Positions 42,939-51,899 are shown, counted from the stretch's first letter. The stretch: DNA of 64,000 bases from Gp6-AA40 sp035649635 (GCA_035649635.1 DASRJE010000031.1:47678-111677), one strand, 5' to 3'. Numbers and translations: made by a program. The notes: generated by a model from the letters alone, not told the origin.

Positions 42939-43960
42939 GCGACCACCGTCGACTGAGATGCGCGAACCATTCGCTCGAGCGTGTCGTGTGCGGCGCCGGA
43001 GTCGATCGCCGCGGCCGCGCACGATATACCTTCGCGCACCGACGCGGTACGGCCGGCCACAAAGAGCGCGGCGCCTGCATTGAACAGGACGATGTCTCGC
43101 GCAGCCCCTGGTTTGCCATCGAACACCATGCGAACGATGGCCGCGTTCTCAACCGCATCGCCGCCGCGAAGATCTGCGGCACGCGCCTTGGCGAGGCCAA
43201 ACTCGGCGGGATGAATGAAAAACGTGTGCACCGCGCCATCGCGGCACTCGGACACCTTCGTGTGACCGGTATTCGAGATTTCGTCGATGCCGCCGGCGCC
43301 GTGCACGACCCATGCGCGCGTCGCCCCGAGAAGCATCAGCGCCCGTGCCATCACCTGCGTCAACTCCGGCCGCGGGACTCCAACGATCTGTCGCGTGGCG
43401 CCCGCCGGGTTCGTCAGCGGGCCAAGCAGATTGAACGTGGTCCTGATGCCCATGTCACGCCGGATGGGCGCCGCATGCCTCATGGATGGATGGAATGTGG
43501 GCGCGAAAAAGAAGGCGATATTTGCCTCGCGCAGTGTCTGCTCAACAACCGGCGGCGGTGCCGTTACGTTGACACCAAGCTGTTCGAAAACATCAGCGCT
43601 GCCGCAGCGGCTCGATACCGATCGGTTTCCGTGCTTTGCGACTTTCACGCCGCACGCCGCAACCACGACGGCTGCGGCCGACGACACGTTGAACGTACCG
43701 GACCGATCGCCACCGGTACCACAGGTGTCGAACACCTCACCCGGTGGGGTCGTCAGCGCGACCGCGTGTTCCCGCATCGTCCGCGCGAGGCCCGCGATCT
43801 CTTCGGGCCGCTCCCCCTTCATCACGAGCGCCGCCAGAAGTCCCGCGAGCGCACCGGGCGCGGCGCGTCCTTCCATCACTTCTCGCATTGCCTGCGCGGC
43901 CTCATCGGCCGTCAGGTCTTCGTGGCGAACGAGCTTCTCGATGAGCAGTGGAAACATCAC
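42935..43960 (-). CDS. trpD: Anthranilate phosphoribosyltransferase
   Basis: The 341-residue enzyme transfers phosphoribose to anthranilate. Its signature is DTCGTGGDRSGTFNVSSAAA, followed by KHGNRSVSSRCGSADVFEQL and FNLLGPLTNPAG. The metal-binding DE pair and length are normal. The start codon overlaps the trpG stop by 4 nt. It is not fused to trpG, unlike in enterobacteria. Confidence 0.96.
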   Translation of the reverse strand: MMFPLLIEKLVRHEDLTADEAAQAMREVMEGRAAPGALAGLLAALVMKGERPEEIAGLARTMREHAVALTTPPGEVFDTCGTGGDRSGTFNVSSAAAVVVAACGVKVAKHGNRSVSSRCGSADVFEQLGVNVTAPPPVVEQTLREANIAFFFAPTFHPSMRHAAPIRRDMGIRTTFNLLGPLTNPAGATRQIVGVPRPELTQVMARALMLLGATRAWVVHGAGGIDEISNTGHTKVSECRDGAVHTFFIHPAEFGLAKARAADLRGGDAVENAAIVRMVFDGKPGAARDIVLFNAGAALFVAGRTASVREGISCAAAAIDSGAAHDTLERMVRASQSTVVA

Positions 43961-44523
43961 AAGTCGAGGAAGTTCCGAAGAATCTTCCGCCCCTCTCCCG
44001 TCAACACCGACTCGGGGTGGAACTGCACGCCGTGCACGGGGTACGCCCGGTGCCGTACGGCCATGATGGTTCCATCCTCCTGTGTTCGCGCCGCCACTTC
44101 GAGGTCCGCCGGCACGTTGTCTGACCCGATCACGAGGGAGTGATAGCGCCCGGCCGGGAAGGGCTCGTTGATCCCCTCAAACACGCCCTTGCCATCGTGC
44201 ACGACGGTCGACGTCTTGCCGTGCATCGGAGCGTTGGCTCGACAGACGACGCCGCCGTAGACGAGCCCAATCGCCTGATGACCGAGACAGACGCCGAGGA
44301 TCGGCGTCTTCGGCCCGAATCGGCGGATGACGTCGGTCGTGATCCCGGCATTTTCCGGACGGCCAGGCCCCGGTGAGATCAGGAGCTGCTCGGGCGCCAT
44401 CGCCTCGACCTCGCCGAGCGTCACCTGGTCGTTACGGCGGACACGTACGTCGGCGCCGAGCTCGCCCAGATACTGCACGAGGTTGTAGGTAAACGAATCG
44501 TAGTTATCGATGACGAGGATCAT
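43957..44523 (-). CDS. trpG: Anthranilate synthase glutamine amidotransferase subunit
   Basis: The 188-residue class I amidotransferase supplies ammonia to TrpE. The catalytic Cys lies in ILGVCLGHQAIGLVYGG, and the His-Glu pair in HGVQFHPESVLTGEG. The N-terminus MILVIDNYDSFTYNLVQYLG is characteristic. ATG 44523 overlaps the trpE stop by 4 nt. It could also serve a PabB enzyme, but the context says tryptophan. Confidence 0.96.
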   Translation of the reverse strand: MILVIDNYDSFTYNLVQYLGELGADVRVRRNDQVTLGEVEAMAPEQLLISPGPGRPENAGITTDVIRRFGPKTPILGVCLGHQAIGLVYGGVVCRANAPMHGKTSTVVHDGKGVFEGINEPFPAGRYHSLVIGSDNVPADLEVAARTQEDGTIMAVRHRAYPVHGVQFHPESVLTGEGRKILRNFLDL

Positions 44524-45989
44524 GACAAGCCCGCCTGTGCCAGTTCGAGTGCTCGGATAACGGCCCTGGCCTTGTCGCGCGTCTCCTCGTATTCGGCAGC
44601 TGGATTCGAGTCGGCGACGATCCCGGCGCCGGCCTGCACGTAGGCCCGCCCCTTTTCTATCACCACGGTGCGAATCGTGATGCAGAAGTCGAGGTTGCCG
44701 GCGAAGTCGAGGTAGCCCACTGCGCCGGCATAGACGCCGCGCCTCCGGTTCTCGAGCTCCGAGATGATCTCCATCGCGCGAACCTTGGGGGCGCCCGAGA
44801 CCGTACCGGCCGGGAAACACGCGACCAGCGCGTCGAGCCGGTCGTGTTCATCCCTCAGGCGCCCTTCGACGATCGAGACCAGATGCATGACGTGTGAGTA
44901 GCGCTCGAGCGTCATGTATGTGGGCACCCGAACGCTGCCGTACTCGGCAACGCGGCCGACGTCGTTGCGCCCAAGATCGACGAGCATGACGTGCTCGGCC
45001 CGCTCCTTCTCATTGCGCTTCAGTTCCTCCGCCAGACGCAGATCCTCTTCGTCGTTGCGTCCTCGTGGGCGTGTGCCGGCGATCGGGTGCGTCTCCACGC
45101 GCCGACCTTCGGCCCGTACCAACATCTCAGGCGATGACCCGACGATCGACCGCCCACCGATGCGGAGGAAATACATGTACGGCGACGGATTCACGTGACG
45201 CAGCGCGCGATAGACCGTGAACGGATCGGTCGCAATCGGGGCTTCGAACCGCTGCGACAGGACGACCTGATAGATGTCGCCAGCCGCGATGTACTCCTTC
45301 GCAGTGCGCACCATCTGCTCGAACTGCTCGCGGCTGACGTTCGAGGTGACGTCGAGCTTCGCGGAATTGGACTGCGGGGAGCGCGAAAGCGTGCGCTCGA
45401 GCTCGCGCTCGACGAACTCGATCTTGGTGCAGGCGAACTGATAGAGCGACTCGAGGTCCTCGTCGCCCGTGATCCTGGCGTTTGCGATGATGAGGATCCG
45501 GTGGCGCACGTGATCGAAAGCGAGCACGGTATCGAAGAGCATGAAACCGGCTTCCTCGTCTGAGTCGGTGGTCGCCTGCAGCGTGACGGGCTCGAACCAG
45601 GCCGCGGCGTCGTAGGCAAGGTATCCGACGGCTCCACCCGTGAAGCGCGGGAGGCCGGGCACAAATGGCGAGTGGAATCCCGCCATCAGCTCGCGCACGC
45701 TGGCGATGAAAGGCTTGTCGCTCTCCGTCGCTTCGCCCATGCGATCGACGATTGTCTTGCCGCCGCGCGATCGCAGGATGAGGAACGGGTCCTTGCCGAG
45801 GAACGAATAGCGACCCACCTGTTCGCCGCCTTCGACCGATTCCAGCAGGAACGCGTAGTCGGAATGCTCCGCAACCTTGAGGAAGGCGGAGACCGGCGTC
45901 AGCATGTCGGCGACGATCTCCTTGTAGACCGGCACGAACGTTCCGCGCTGTGCCAGTTCCTTGAACTCCTCGAACGACGTCATGTGCAT
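44520..45989 (-). CDS. trpE: Anthranilate synthase component I
   Basis: The 489-residue enzyme converts chorismate to anthranilate. The feedback site LLES is present (YAFLLESVEGGEQVGRYSF), so inhibition by tryptophan is expected. The chorismate-binding domain shows GDIYQVVLSQRF, HPIAGTRPRG, HVMLVDLGRNDVGRV and FPAGTVSGAPKVRAMEII. Start choice: ATG 45989; ATG 45983 and TTG 45995 are close alternatives, the TTG having GGAG 7 nt upstream. It is preceded by a palindromic element rather than a simple operon gap. Confidence 0.96.
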   Translation of the reverse strand: MHMTSFEEFKELAQRGTFVPVYKEIVADMLTPVSAFLKVAEHSDYAFLLESVEGGEQVGRYSFLGKDPFLILRSRGGKTIVDRMGEATESDKPFIASVRELMAGFHSPFVPGLPRFTGGAVGYLAYDAAAWFEPVTLQATTDSDEEAGFMLFDTVLAFDHVRHRILIIANARITGDEDLESLYQFACTKIEFVERELERTLSRSPQSNSAKLDVTSNVSREQFEQMVRTAKEYIAAGDIYQVVLSQRFEAPIATDPFTVYRALRHVNPSPYMYFLRIGGRSIVGSSPEMLVRAEGRRVETHPIAGTRPRGRNDEEDLRLAEELKRNEKERAEHVMLVDLGRNDVGRVAEYGSVRVPTYMTLERYSHVMHLVSIVEGRLRDEHDRLDALVACFPAGTVSGAPKVRAMEIISELENRRRGVYAGAVGYLDFAGNLDFCITIRTVVIEKGRAYVQAGAGIVADSNPAAEYEETRDKARAVIRALELAQAGLS

Positions 45990-46000
45990 GGACAACCTAA

Positions 46001-46054
46001 GACTCCGGGGGTGATTTTCTTCGGCACGTCAACGTGGAAATCACCCCCGGGGTC
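46001..46054. repeat. Palindromic element between aroDE and trpE
   Basis: The arms 46001-46019 (GACTCCGGGGGTGATTTTC) and 46036-46054 match as complements at 17 of 19 positions around a 16-nt centre. They are close relatives of the element at 42094. On the operon strand it follows the aroDE stop by 1 bp and could act as a processing or partial termination signal. Confidence 0.85.
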
Positions 46055-46055
46055 A

Positions 46056-47504
46056 TTACAGGCGCCGCCGCGCGGCTGCCTCCATTACCCTTTCTTTCGG
46101 CTTTTGTCCGGTCCACCATTCGAACTGCTGCTCGGCCTGCGCCACGAGCATTGCGAGACCATCAAGCGTGGAGAGACCTGCGCCACGAGCGTTGCGAACG
46201 AGCGTCGCTTCGCCGGGTCCGTACGTGAGGTCGTACACGAGCCGTCCTGTCAGCCTGTCCGCCGGCATCGGCGACTCCGACCGCCGTGCAGCTCCGCCGA
46301 GCGGGGTGCAATTGACCAGCAGATCCCACGACCCTGATTCCGGCGGGTAGACGCCGGACGCCACGTTGAAACCCTTGGCGAGCTCGCGCGCCTGCTCATC
46401 TCGTCTCGCGTGTACCGTGACCTGCGCCCCCGTCGACGCCAGGGCGACGATGACGGCGCGAGCGGCGCCGCCGGCACCCAGCACCGAGGCCCGCACGCCG
46501 CCCATCGATCCTTCCCACGCTGATGCCAGCGGCTGAAGAAATCCCGCGACGTCGGTGTTGGTCGCTTCCCAGCCGCTGCCTCTTCGTCGAAGCGTATTGG
46601 CGGCGCCGACCTGCTGCGTCAACGCATCACTCGACTCCGCTGCACGCAGCGCATCGAGCTTGAACGGGATCGTGACGCTGACACCCTCGACATTCATGCC
46701 TTCGGCGAACGACAGGAAATCCTCGAAGTCGTGCACCGGCAGAGGAACGTACACCGCGTCGATCCCGGCCGCTTCGAACGCCGCGTTGTGCATCATCGGG
46801 GAGAACGAATGCAGCGCACTGGTGCCGACGACGCCGAAGATGCGAGTCGACTCGCTGACCCGACCGAATCCGTAGTCGCCGATCATCCGGGGTGCAAGCA
46901 ACTGCCCAGGCGCCAATCCGTGGCCGGCGTAGGTCCACCGCGAACCGAAGCGGCCCGCAAGTAATCGCGAGACGACCCCAAGCTCGCCCATGCCGATCAC
47001 CACGGCAGAGCCATCTCGCGCGATCGACTTGAGGCAGAGTGTCTGACTCAACCGACTGACCGACACAGCGATTTTGATTGTGCCGGCGCCGGTCGCCCGC
47101 ATTGCCCGGGCGCGCGATTCGAGATCCGGGGGAACTCCATCGAAGTCGTGCGACGACACGACGACCCGTTCGGGCGCACGATGGACGAGGTCGCGAAACG
47201 ACACCCCCGTCGCTTGCCCATCGACGGCCCGCCACTCGACATCGACGAATTCAGCGCCCAGCTCGAGGGCCCTCGCGAGGATGGCTCGCCGCTCCTCTTC
47301 AGTTCCCTCGAAGCGGCCTCCCTCCCACATAGCACGGCAGGTCACAATCGCCGGCATGCGCCGGCCTTCGAGGGCTCGGCCGACATCGAGGTTGGCCACG
47401 CCGTCGAGACGCAGTTCCACGAGGTCGCCGGCCGTGGCAGCGTCGCGGGCGGCGAGGAGTTCGGCCATCGATCGGCCGGTCACGGTTTCGCAGAGTGGCG
47501 TCAT
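46056..47504 (-). CDS. aroDE: Bifunctional 3-dehydroquinate dehydratase / shikimate dehydrogenase
   Basis: The 482-residue protein fuses two shikimate-pathway enzymes. Residues about 1-215 are type I dehydroquinase, with the catalytic His in VVVSSHDFDG and the Schiff-base Lys in TIKIAVSV. Residues about 220-482 are shikimate dehydrogenase, with SFSPMMHNAAFEAAG, the catalytic Lys in GVSVTIPFKLDA, and the NADP site SVLGAGGAARAVIVALA. The arrangement matches plant-like AroDE fusions known in several bacteria. ATG 47504 lies 4 bp after the T-tract of an intrinsic terminator, so it is the first structural gene behind an attenuator. Confidence 0.94.
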   Translation of the reverse strand: MTPLCETVTGRSMAELLAARDAATAGDLVELRLDGVANLDVGRALEGRRMPAIVTCRAMWEGGRFEGTEEERRAILARALELGAEFVDVEWRAVDGQATGVSFRDLVHRAPERVVVSSHDFDGVPPDLESRARAMRATGAGTIKIAVSVSRLSQTLCLKSIARDGSAVVIGMGELGVVSRLLAGRFGSRWTYAGHGLAPGQLLAPRMIGDYGFGRVSESTRIFGVVGTSALHSFSPMMHNAAFEAAGIDAVYVPLPVHDFEDFLSFAEGMNVEGVSVTIPFKLDALRAAESSDALTQQVGAANTLRRRGSGWEATNTDVAGFLQPLASAWEGSMGGVRASVLGAGGAARAVIVALASTGAQVTVHARRDEQARELAKGFNVASGVYPPESGSWDLLVNCTPLGGAARRSESPMPADRLTGRLVYDLTYGPGEATLVRNARGAGLSTLDGLAMLVAQAEQQFEWWTGQKPKERVMEAAARRRL

Positions 47505-47508
47505 CGGC

Positions 47509-47544
47509 AAAAAAAAAGCCCCCTCAGCCGGTGGCTGAAGGGGC
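47509..47544 (-). terminator. Intrinsic terminator upstream of aroDE (attenuator)
   Basis: On the minus strand a 12-bp stem (GCCCCTTCAGCC with GGCTGAGGGGGC, one G-U pair, ACC loop) is followed by nine T residues. It sits between the leader peptide stop and the aroDE start. The 5' arm contains CCCTTCAGC, exactly complementary to GCTGAAGGG inside the leader peptide gene (47589-47597), so the terminator can be replaced by an antiterminator. Confidence 0.92.
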
Positions 47545-47573
47545 GTTTCGTCTCGGACTATCGAAGCTCGGTA

Positions 47574-47666
47574 TTAGACGCTGGCGGTCCCTTCAGCTGC
47601 AGATCTGTGCCACGACCAGTAACCACTGGCAAAGATCGGCACGAACCGGCTAAAGATACGCGACAT
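47574..47666 (-). CDS. Aromatic leader peptide of the attenuator
   Basis: The 30-codon ORF reads MSRIFSRFVPIFASGYWSWH, then RSAAEGTASV. It holds three Phe, one Tyr and two Trp, with Tyr-Trp-Ser-Trp in a row at residues 16-19, as in leader peptides of aromatic operons. Its stop precedes the terminator by 29 nt. The antiterminator segment GCTGAAGGG covers codons 24-26. A ribosome slowed at Tyr16-Trp19 would cover the DNA just upstream of that segment, the classical geometry. A weak 5-bp pairing (CTGGT with GCCAG) could form the opposing hairpin. No good ribosome-binding site precedes the ATG, the one weak point. Confidence 0.8.
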   Translation of the reverse strand: MSRIFSRFVPIFASGYWSWHRSAAEGTASV

Positions 47667-47687
47667 GACGTCTGAAGTTGTGAAGGC

Positions 47688-47717
47688 ACAGTAACTCAGG
47701 GCCCGAAGGTCTGTCAA
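47688..47717 (-). promoter_or_regulatory. Candidate sigma-70 promoter of the aromatic operon
   Basis: On the minus strand a consensus -35 TTGACA (47712-47717) lies 18 bp upstream of TACTGT (47688-47693), which keeps the key T, A and final T of the -10 box. Transcription would begin near 47681, about 15 nt before the leader peptide ATG. Confidence 0.6.
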
Positions 47718-47781
47718 CCAAAGTCCTTGGGTCTCTAGCGATTTCAAGGGTTTACCCGTATCATCAAGCCAGAGCCTCCAG

Positions 47782-49644
47782 ATGTACATCCGCACCTTCG
47801 GCATTGCCCTCCTTGTACTGTCAGGCCTGGTTGCCGGCCTGCCCGCTCAATCGAAGACGTTCCCTGTCAGCGAGCTCAAGCCGGGCATGGTCGCCACGGG
47901 ACGCACGGTGTTTCAAGGTGATCAGATCGAAGAATTCAAGGCCCACATCCTTGGCGTGCTGCACAACAGCATCGGGCCGCGGCGCGATTTGATCCTCGCG
48001 CGCCTCGAAGGCGGTCCACTCGCCAACACGGGCGTCATCGCCGGTATGAGCGGAAGCCCCGTCTACATCGACGGGCGGCTCGTCGGCGCGGTGTCGTATT
48101 CACTTGGAGAATTCTCGAAGGAGCCGCTGGCTGGTATCACGCCGATCGACGAGATGCTTGCCGATGCCACGCTCCCGGGTCAGCGACGGCCACCGGTTGC
48201 GCGAGCGGAGCTCACGCTCCCACTGACACAGCAAGCGTTGCGTGAGTCGCTGCAGCAGACGTTCGCATCGTTCAGGCCTTTCGCCGAGAGCCCCGCCGAC
48301 GTCAGCGTCATCGGCAGCGGCGCCGTCAACGCGGGCGTTGCCACGCTGCTTCGCCCGATCGCTACTCCGATCAACTTCTCGGGGTTCGATACGCGCACGA
48401 TCGATCCGCTCGTCTCGGCATTTCGAGAGCTCGGCTTTTCGCCCGTGATGGCAGGAGCAGCACAGTTCGGATCGCAATCCACCTCCGCTTCGGCGCCAAC
48501 GAGTTCGTCGGGGTCGACATTGCGGCCTGGTGATCCGATCGGCGTGGCGCTGATGAATGGGGACTTCGAGGTTGGCGCAACGGGCACCGTGACGGAAGTG
48601 GAAGGCAATCGCGTCTACGCCTTCGGTCACCCGTTCTTCGGTCTGGGCCCCACACAGTTTCCCATGACTCGCGCCGACGTCATCGCAATCCTGCCAAGCC
48701 TCGCCAGCTCGATGAAGATCGCCAGCACCGGCGATGTCATTGGCATCGTCCAGCAGGACCGCGCGACCGGCATTGCTGGAACGCTCGGTCCCGGACCGTC
48801 AATGATCCCGATTTCTCTGACGCTCAACGCCGAACGCGGCACCAACAAGAAGTTCTCGATCGGGATCGTCAAGGATCAGTTGTTCACACCGCTCCTGGCC
48901 TATGTCGCAATCCTTCAAACGCTCACCTCCTACGAGCGACAGAATGGCGTAGGCACGTACTCGGTGCGCGGCGCCGCGCGCGTGAAGAATCACAGCGACG
49001 TGTCGTTCGAAGACCTGTTCACGGGCGATCAGCCCTCGACCTACGCGGCCGCTTCCGTCGTCGCGCCGCTCAACGTCTTGCTCAGGAATGCGTTCGAAGA
49101 CGTCGAATTCGAAGGTCTGAACCTGGAGATCGAAGCCAGCGAACAACCGCGCAGCGCCACGCTCGAGCGTGTGTGGATCGATGGGACTCGCGCCAAGGCT
49201 GGTTCCTCCGTCGACCTGCGGATCCTGCTTCGCACGTATCGCGGAGAAGAAGTCACCAGGTCACTTCCGGTCCAGATCCCGGCGAACGCGCGTGGAAGCG
49301 TGTCCATCATGGTGGCCGACGCGGCGCGACTGTCTCAGTTCGAGCAGCGTGAACTTCAGGTGCAGCCGCTGCAGGCGACGGGTGTGCCGCAGATGATTCG
49401 TGTGTTGAATAACGCGCGCAAGAACAACCGGCTCTACGTTCGTCTCGTCACGCGCGACGGCGGCGCCGTCGTCAAGGGTGAACCGCTTGCGGCACTCCCC
49501 TCCTCCGTGCTGGCTGTCATGGAGTCGGATCGCAACGGCGGCAGCTTCCGCCAATTGGATAGCGCACTCCTCGGCGAATGGGAGATCACGGCCGGCTACG
49601 CCGTCCGGGGATCAAAGACGCTGACGTTGCCACTCGAAGAATGA
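47782..49644 (+). CDS. S55 (SpoIVB-type) peptidase domain protein
   Basis: The 620-residue protein has a signal peptide (ALLVLSGLVAGLPAQ). Its S55-type domain shows the serine motif VIAGMSGSPVYIDGRLVGAV and the downstream histidine motif VYAFGHPFFGLGP, both in the order seen in SpoIVB. The C-terminal 250 residues are beta-rich (LRILLRTYRGEEVTRSLPVQ) and not part of SpoIVB. Sporulation genes are absent here, so a surface or envelope processing role is more likely. It diverges from the aromatic operon and overlaps the next gene by 4 nt. Confidence 0.9.
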   Translation: MYIRTFGIALLVLSGLVAGLPAQSKTFPVSELKPGMVATGRTVFQGDQIEEFKAHILGVLHNSIGPRRDLILARLEGGPLANTGVIAGMSGSPVYIDGRLVGAVSYSLGEFSKEPLAGITPIDEMLADATLPGQRRPPVARAELTLPLTQQALRESLQQTFASFRPFAESPADVSVIGSGAVNAGVATLLRPIATPINFSGFDTRTIDPLVSAFRELGFSPVMAGAAQFGSQSTSASAPTSSSGSTLRPGDPIGVALMNGDFEVGATGTVTEVEGNRVYAFGHPFFGLGPTQFPMTRADVIAILPSLASSMKIASTGDVIGIVQQDRATGIAGTLGPGPSMIPISLTLNAERGTNKKFSIGIVKDQLFTPLLAYVAILQTLTSYERQNGVGTYSVRGAARVKNHSDVSFEDLFTGDQPSTYAAASVVAPLNVLLRNAFEDVEFEGLNLEIEASEQPRSATLERVWIDGTRAKAGSSVDLRILLRTYRGEEVTRSLPVQIPANARGSVSIMVADAARLSQFEQRELQVQPLQATGVPQMIRVLNNARKNNRLYVRLVTRDGGAVVKGEPLAALPSSVLAVMESDRNGGSFRQLDSALLGEWEITAGYAVRGSKTLTLPLEE

Positions 49645-51899
49645 TCAGGTCAAAAGTCAAAGGTCAAAGGTCAAAAGTGTCTCGCCTCGCCTTCGCGGCC
49701 TTCCTGTTGTGCGCTGCAGTGACGTTGTCCGCCTCGACGCCGACCTTCTGGGAAGTGTCGACCGAGAACGACTTCCTGCGCGGGGACATCGAGAACCTCT
49801 CGATCGATTCCTTCGGGCGATTGACCCTTGGCCCGACCGCGGCGCCTCTCTACGAGACCAATGCTCCGTTCGTCTGGGCGATGGTCACGGGACCTGACGG
49901 GTCCGTCTACGCAGGGAGCGGAAACGAAGGACAGGTCTATCGCATCGACCCGTCGGGTAAGGGATCGGTCTTCTTCGACACCGAGGAACTCGAAGTCCAC
50001 GCGCTCGCGCCGGCACCCGGAGGCGGGCTGTATGTCGGGACCTCACCGAACGGGAAGGTCTATCGCGTCGACGCGAAGGGCGTTGGAGCCGTCTTCTTCG
50101 ATCCCGGCGATCGCTACATCTGGAGTCTGGCCGTCGATCGATCGGGCAACGTCTTCGCGGCCACTGGCGACAAGGGCATCATTTACAAGATCACACCTGA
50201 CGGGAAAGGCACGACTTTCTACGCCACGAAGGCGACGCATGTAATGACGCTTGCCTTCGATCGCGACGGACAACTCCTGGCCGGCACCGAGTCGCCAGGC
50301 CGCGTGTTCCGGCTCGACGCGTCGGGAAAACCGTTCGTCCTGCTCGACTCCAGCTACAACGAGATTCACACGCTGCGCGTCGACAGTCGCGGCAACATCT
50401 ACGTCGCGGCGGTGAGCGGTCGGCCGCCATCTGCGCCCGGTTCCGCTCCCGCTCCAGCGCCAACGGTACCGGCACCAGCACCGCTGACACCGAACGTGTC
50501 GACTGAGATCACGGTCGTTGCTGTCGGCGACGCAGTGGTCACCTCACCGCAGGGAGCTCCGGGTCCGGCACGGGCGGCCCCACCCCCCGCCGCCGGAGCG
50601 GTGTTTCGCATTCTCCCGGATGGTGCCTGGGACCTTCTCTGGGAATCGCGCGCCGACACGCCCTATGACGTCGCCGTCGAAAGCGACGGCACGCTGCTCG
50701 TGGCCACCGGCAACTCCGGCAAAATCTACCGCCTCGCTGGCGAGCCGCTTCAGCCGACATTGATCGCTCGCGCGAACGCACAGCAGGTCACCGGCCTACT
50801 CACGCAATCCGAGGGACGGGTCCTCGTTGCAACGTCGAATCCAGGGAAGCTCCTCAGGATCGCAAGTGCGCGCGCTGAACGAGGCACCTATACCTCGGAT
50901 GTGCGTGACGCGATGACCGTTGCGCTGTGGGGCACCATCAAGTGGGAAGCGTTGACTCCGGCGGGTAGCCGCCTCGAGGTCGCCACGCGATCCGGGAATA
51001 CCAGCACGCCGGATGAAACCTGGAGCGAGTGGAGCTCGACTTATGCCGACCGCGAGGGCAGCTCAATCACAAGCCCGCGCGCGCGCTATCTCCAGTGGCG
51101 CGCCACACTCACAGCCAGTAAGGGCGAGGCACCGCTCCTGACGTCGGTCACCGCCGCCTACCTGCCGAGAAATCTTCGTCCGCGCGTCACCTCGATCACG
51201 GTGCACCCGCCGGGCACGGTGTTCCAGCGTCCCTTCCCTGTCGATCCCGAGATCGCCGGCTTCGAGGGCGGCCTGCCGGAGAAACGAGTCAACCAGCCTC
51301 CGGGCACGACGTCGCCTTCACTCGGCCGGCGGGTGTACGAAAAGGGGTTGATGACTTTCGTGTGGAGAGCCGACGACGAGAACGGCGACGAGTTGAGCTA
51401 CGACGTGTTCTATCGGCGCGAGGGCGAGACCACATGGAAACTCCTCAAGCGCGGGATGAGCGATCAGATCCTCGTGTGGGACACGACATCAGTGCCCAAC
51501 GGCCGCTACACCATTCGTATCGTCGCCTCCGATCTGCCATCGAACTCGACTTCCAGCGCGCTCTCGGGCGCACGCGAGAGCACGGCGTTCGCCGTCGATA
51601 ACGTTCCTCCGGTCATCACGGTGACATCGGTGCGGCGAGACGACGGCCGCGCGACTATCGCGTTCGATGTGCGTGACGCAAACTCCTCGGTGCAGAAGGT
51701 CGAATTCTCGCTCGACGGCGACAAGTGGCAGTCGGTGTACCCGAAGGACGGGATCGCAGACTCGCGATTCGAGCAGTTCGAACTCGTGTTGGAAGGCGAT
51801 GCGGTGTCGCGAGGCGTCACCCTGCGGGCAACCGATGCCCTCAACAACACGGCGAGCGCACGAGGGGAAATACCTGAAGCGGCCTCAGGCCGTCGGTGA
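49641..51899 (+). CDS. Secreted beta-propeller protein with C-terminal Ig-like domains
   Basis: The 752-residue protein starts at ATG 49641, overlapping the previous stop by 4 nt. A signal peptide (LAFAAFLLCAAVTLSAS) is followed by propeller repeats (GSVYAGSGNEGQVYRIDPSG, GGLYVGTSPNGKVYRVDAKG, GNVFAATGDKGIIYKITPDG), a Pro/Ala-rich insert (PAPAPTVPAPAPL) and C-terminal fibronectin-like domains (DGDELSYDVFYRREG pattern). DNA between ATG and signal peptide is a 7-nt tandem repeat; GTG 49677 is an alternative start directly after it. Probably a partner of the S55 protein; no enzyme motif is visible. Confidence 0.88.
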   Translation: MIRSKVKGQRSKVSRLAFAAFLLCAAVTLSASTPTFWEVSTENDFLRGDIENLSIDSFGRLTLGPTAAPLYETNAPFVWAMVTGPDGSVYAGSGNEGQVYRIDPSGKGSVFFDTEELEVHALAPAPGGGLYVGTSPNGKVYRVDAKGVGAVFFDPGDRYIWSLAVDRSGNVFAATGDKGIIYKITPDGKGTTFYATKATHVMTLAFDRDGQLLAGTESPGRVFRLDASGKPFVLLDSSYNEIHTLRVDSRGNIYVAAVSGRPPSAPGSAPAPAPTVPAPAPLTPNVSTEITVVAVGDAVVTSPQGAPGPARAAPPPAAGAVFRILPDGAWDLLWESRADTPYDVAVESDGTLLVATGNSGKIYRLAGEPLQPTLIARANAQQVTGLLTQSEGRVLVATSNPGKLLRIASARAERGTYTSDVRDAMTVALWGTIKWEALTPAGSRLEVATRSGNTSTPDETWSEWSSTYADREGSSITSPRARYLQWRATLTASKGEAPLLTSVTAAYLPRNLRPRVTSITVHPPGTVFQRPFPVDPEIAGFEGGLPEKRVNQPPGTTSPSLGRRVYEKGLMTFVWRADDENGDELSYDVFYRREGETTWKLLKRGMSDQILVWDTTSVPNGRYTIRIVASDLPSNSTSSALSGARESTAFAVDNVPPVITVTSVRRDDGRATIAFDVRDANSSVQKVEFSLDGDKWQSVYPKDGIADSRFEQFELVLEGDAVSRGVTLRATDALNNTASARGEIPEAASGRR
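49649..49676 (+). repeat. Heptanucleotide tandem repeat at a gene start
   Basis: Four units of GTCAAA(A/G) lie in tandem between ATG 49641 and the signal-peptide codons. Seven is not a multiple of three, so gain or loss of one unit would change the frame. Confidence 0.8.

Noticed and set aside
47667..47804. Upstream part of the 76-codon frame containing the leader peptide
   Set aside because: It would begin upstream of the candidate promoter, inside the S55 gene; the 30-codon version fits an attenuator leader.
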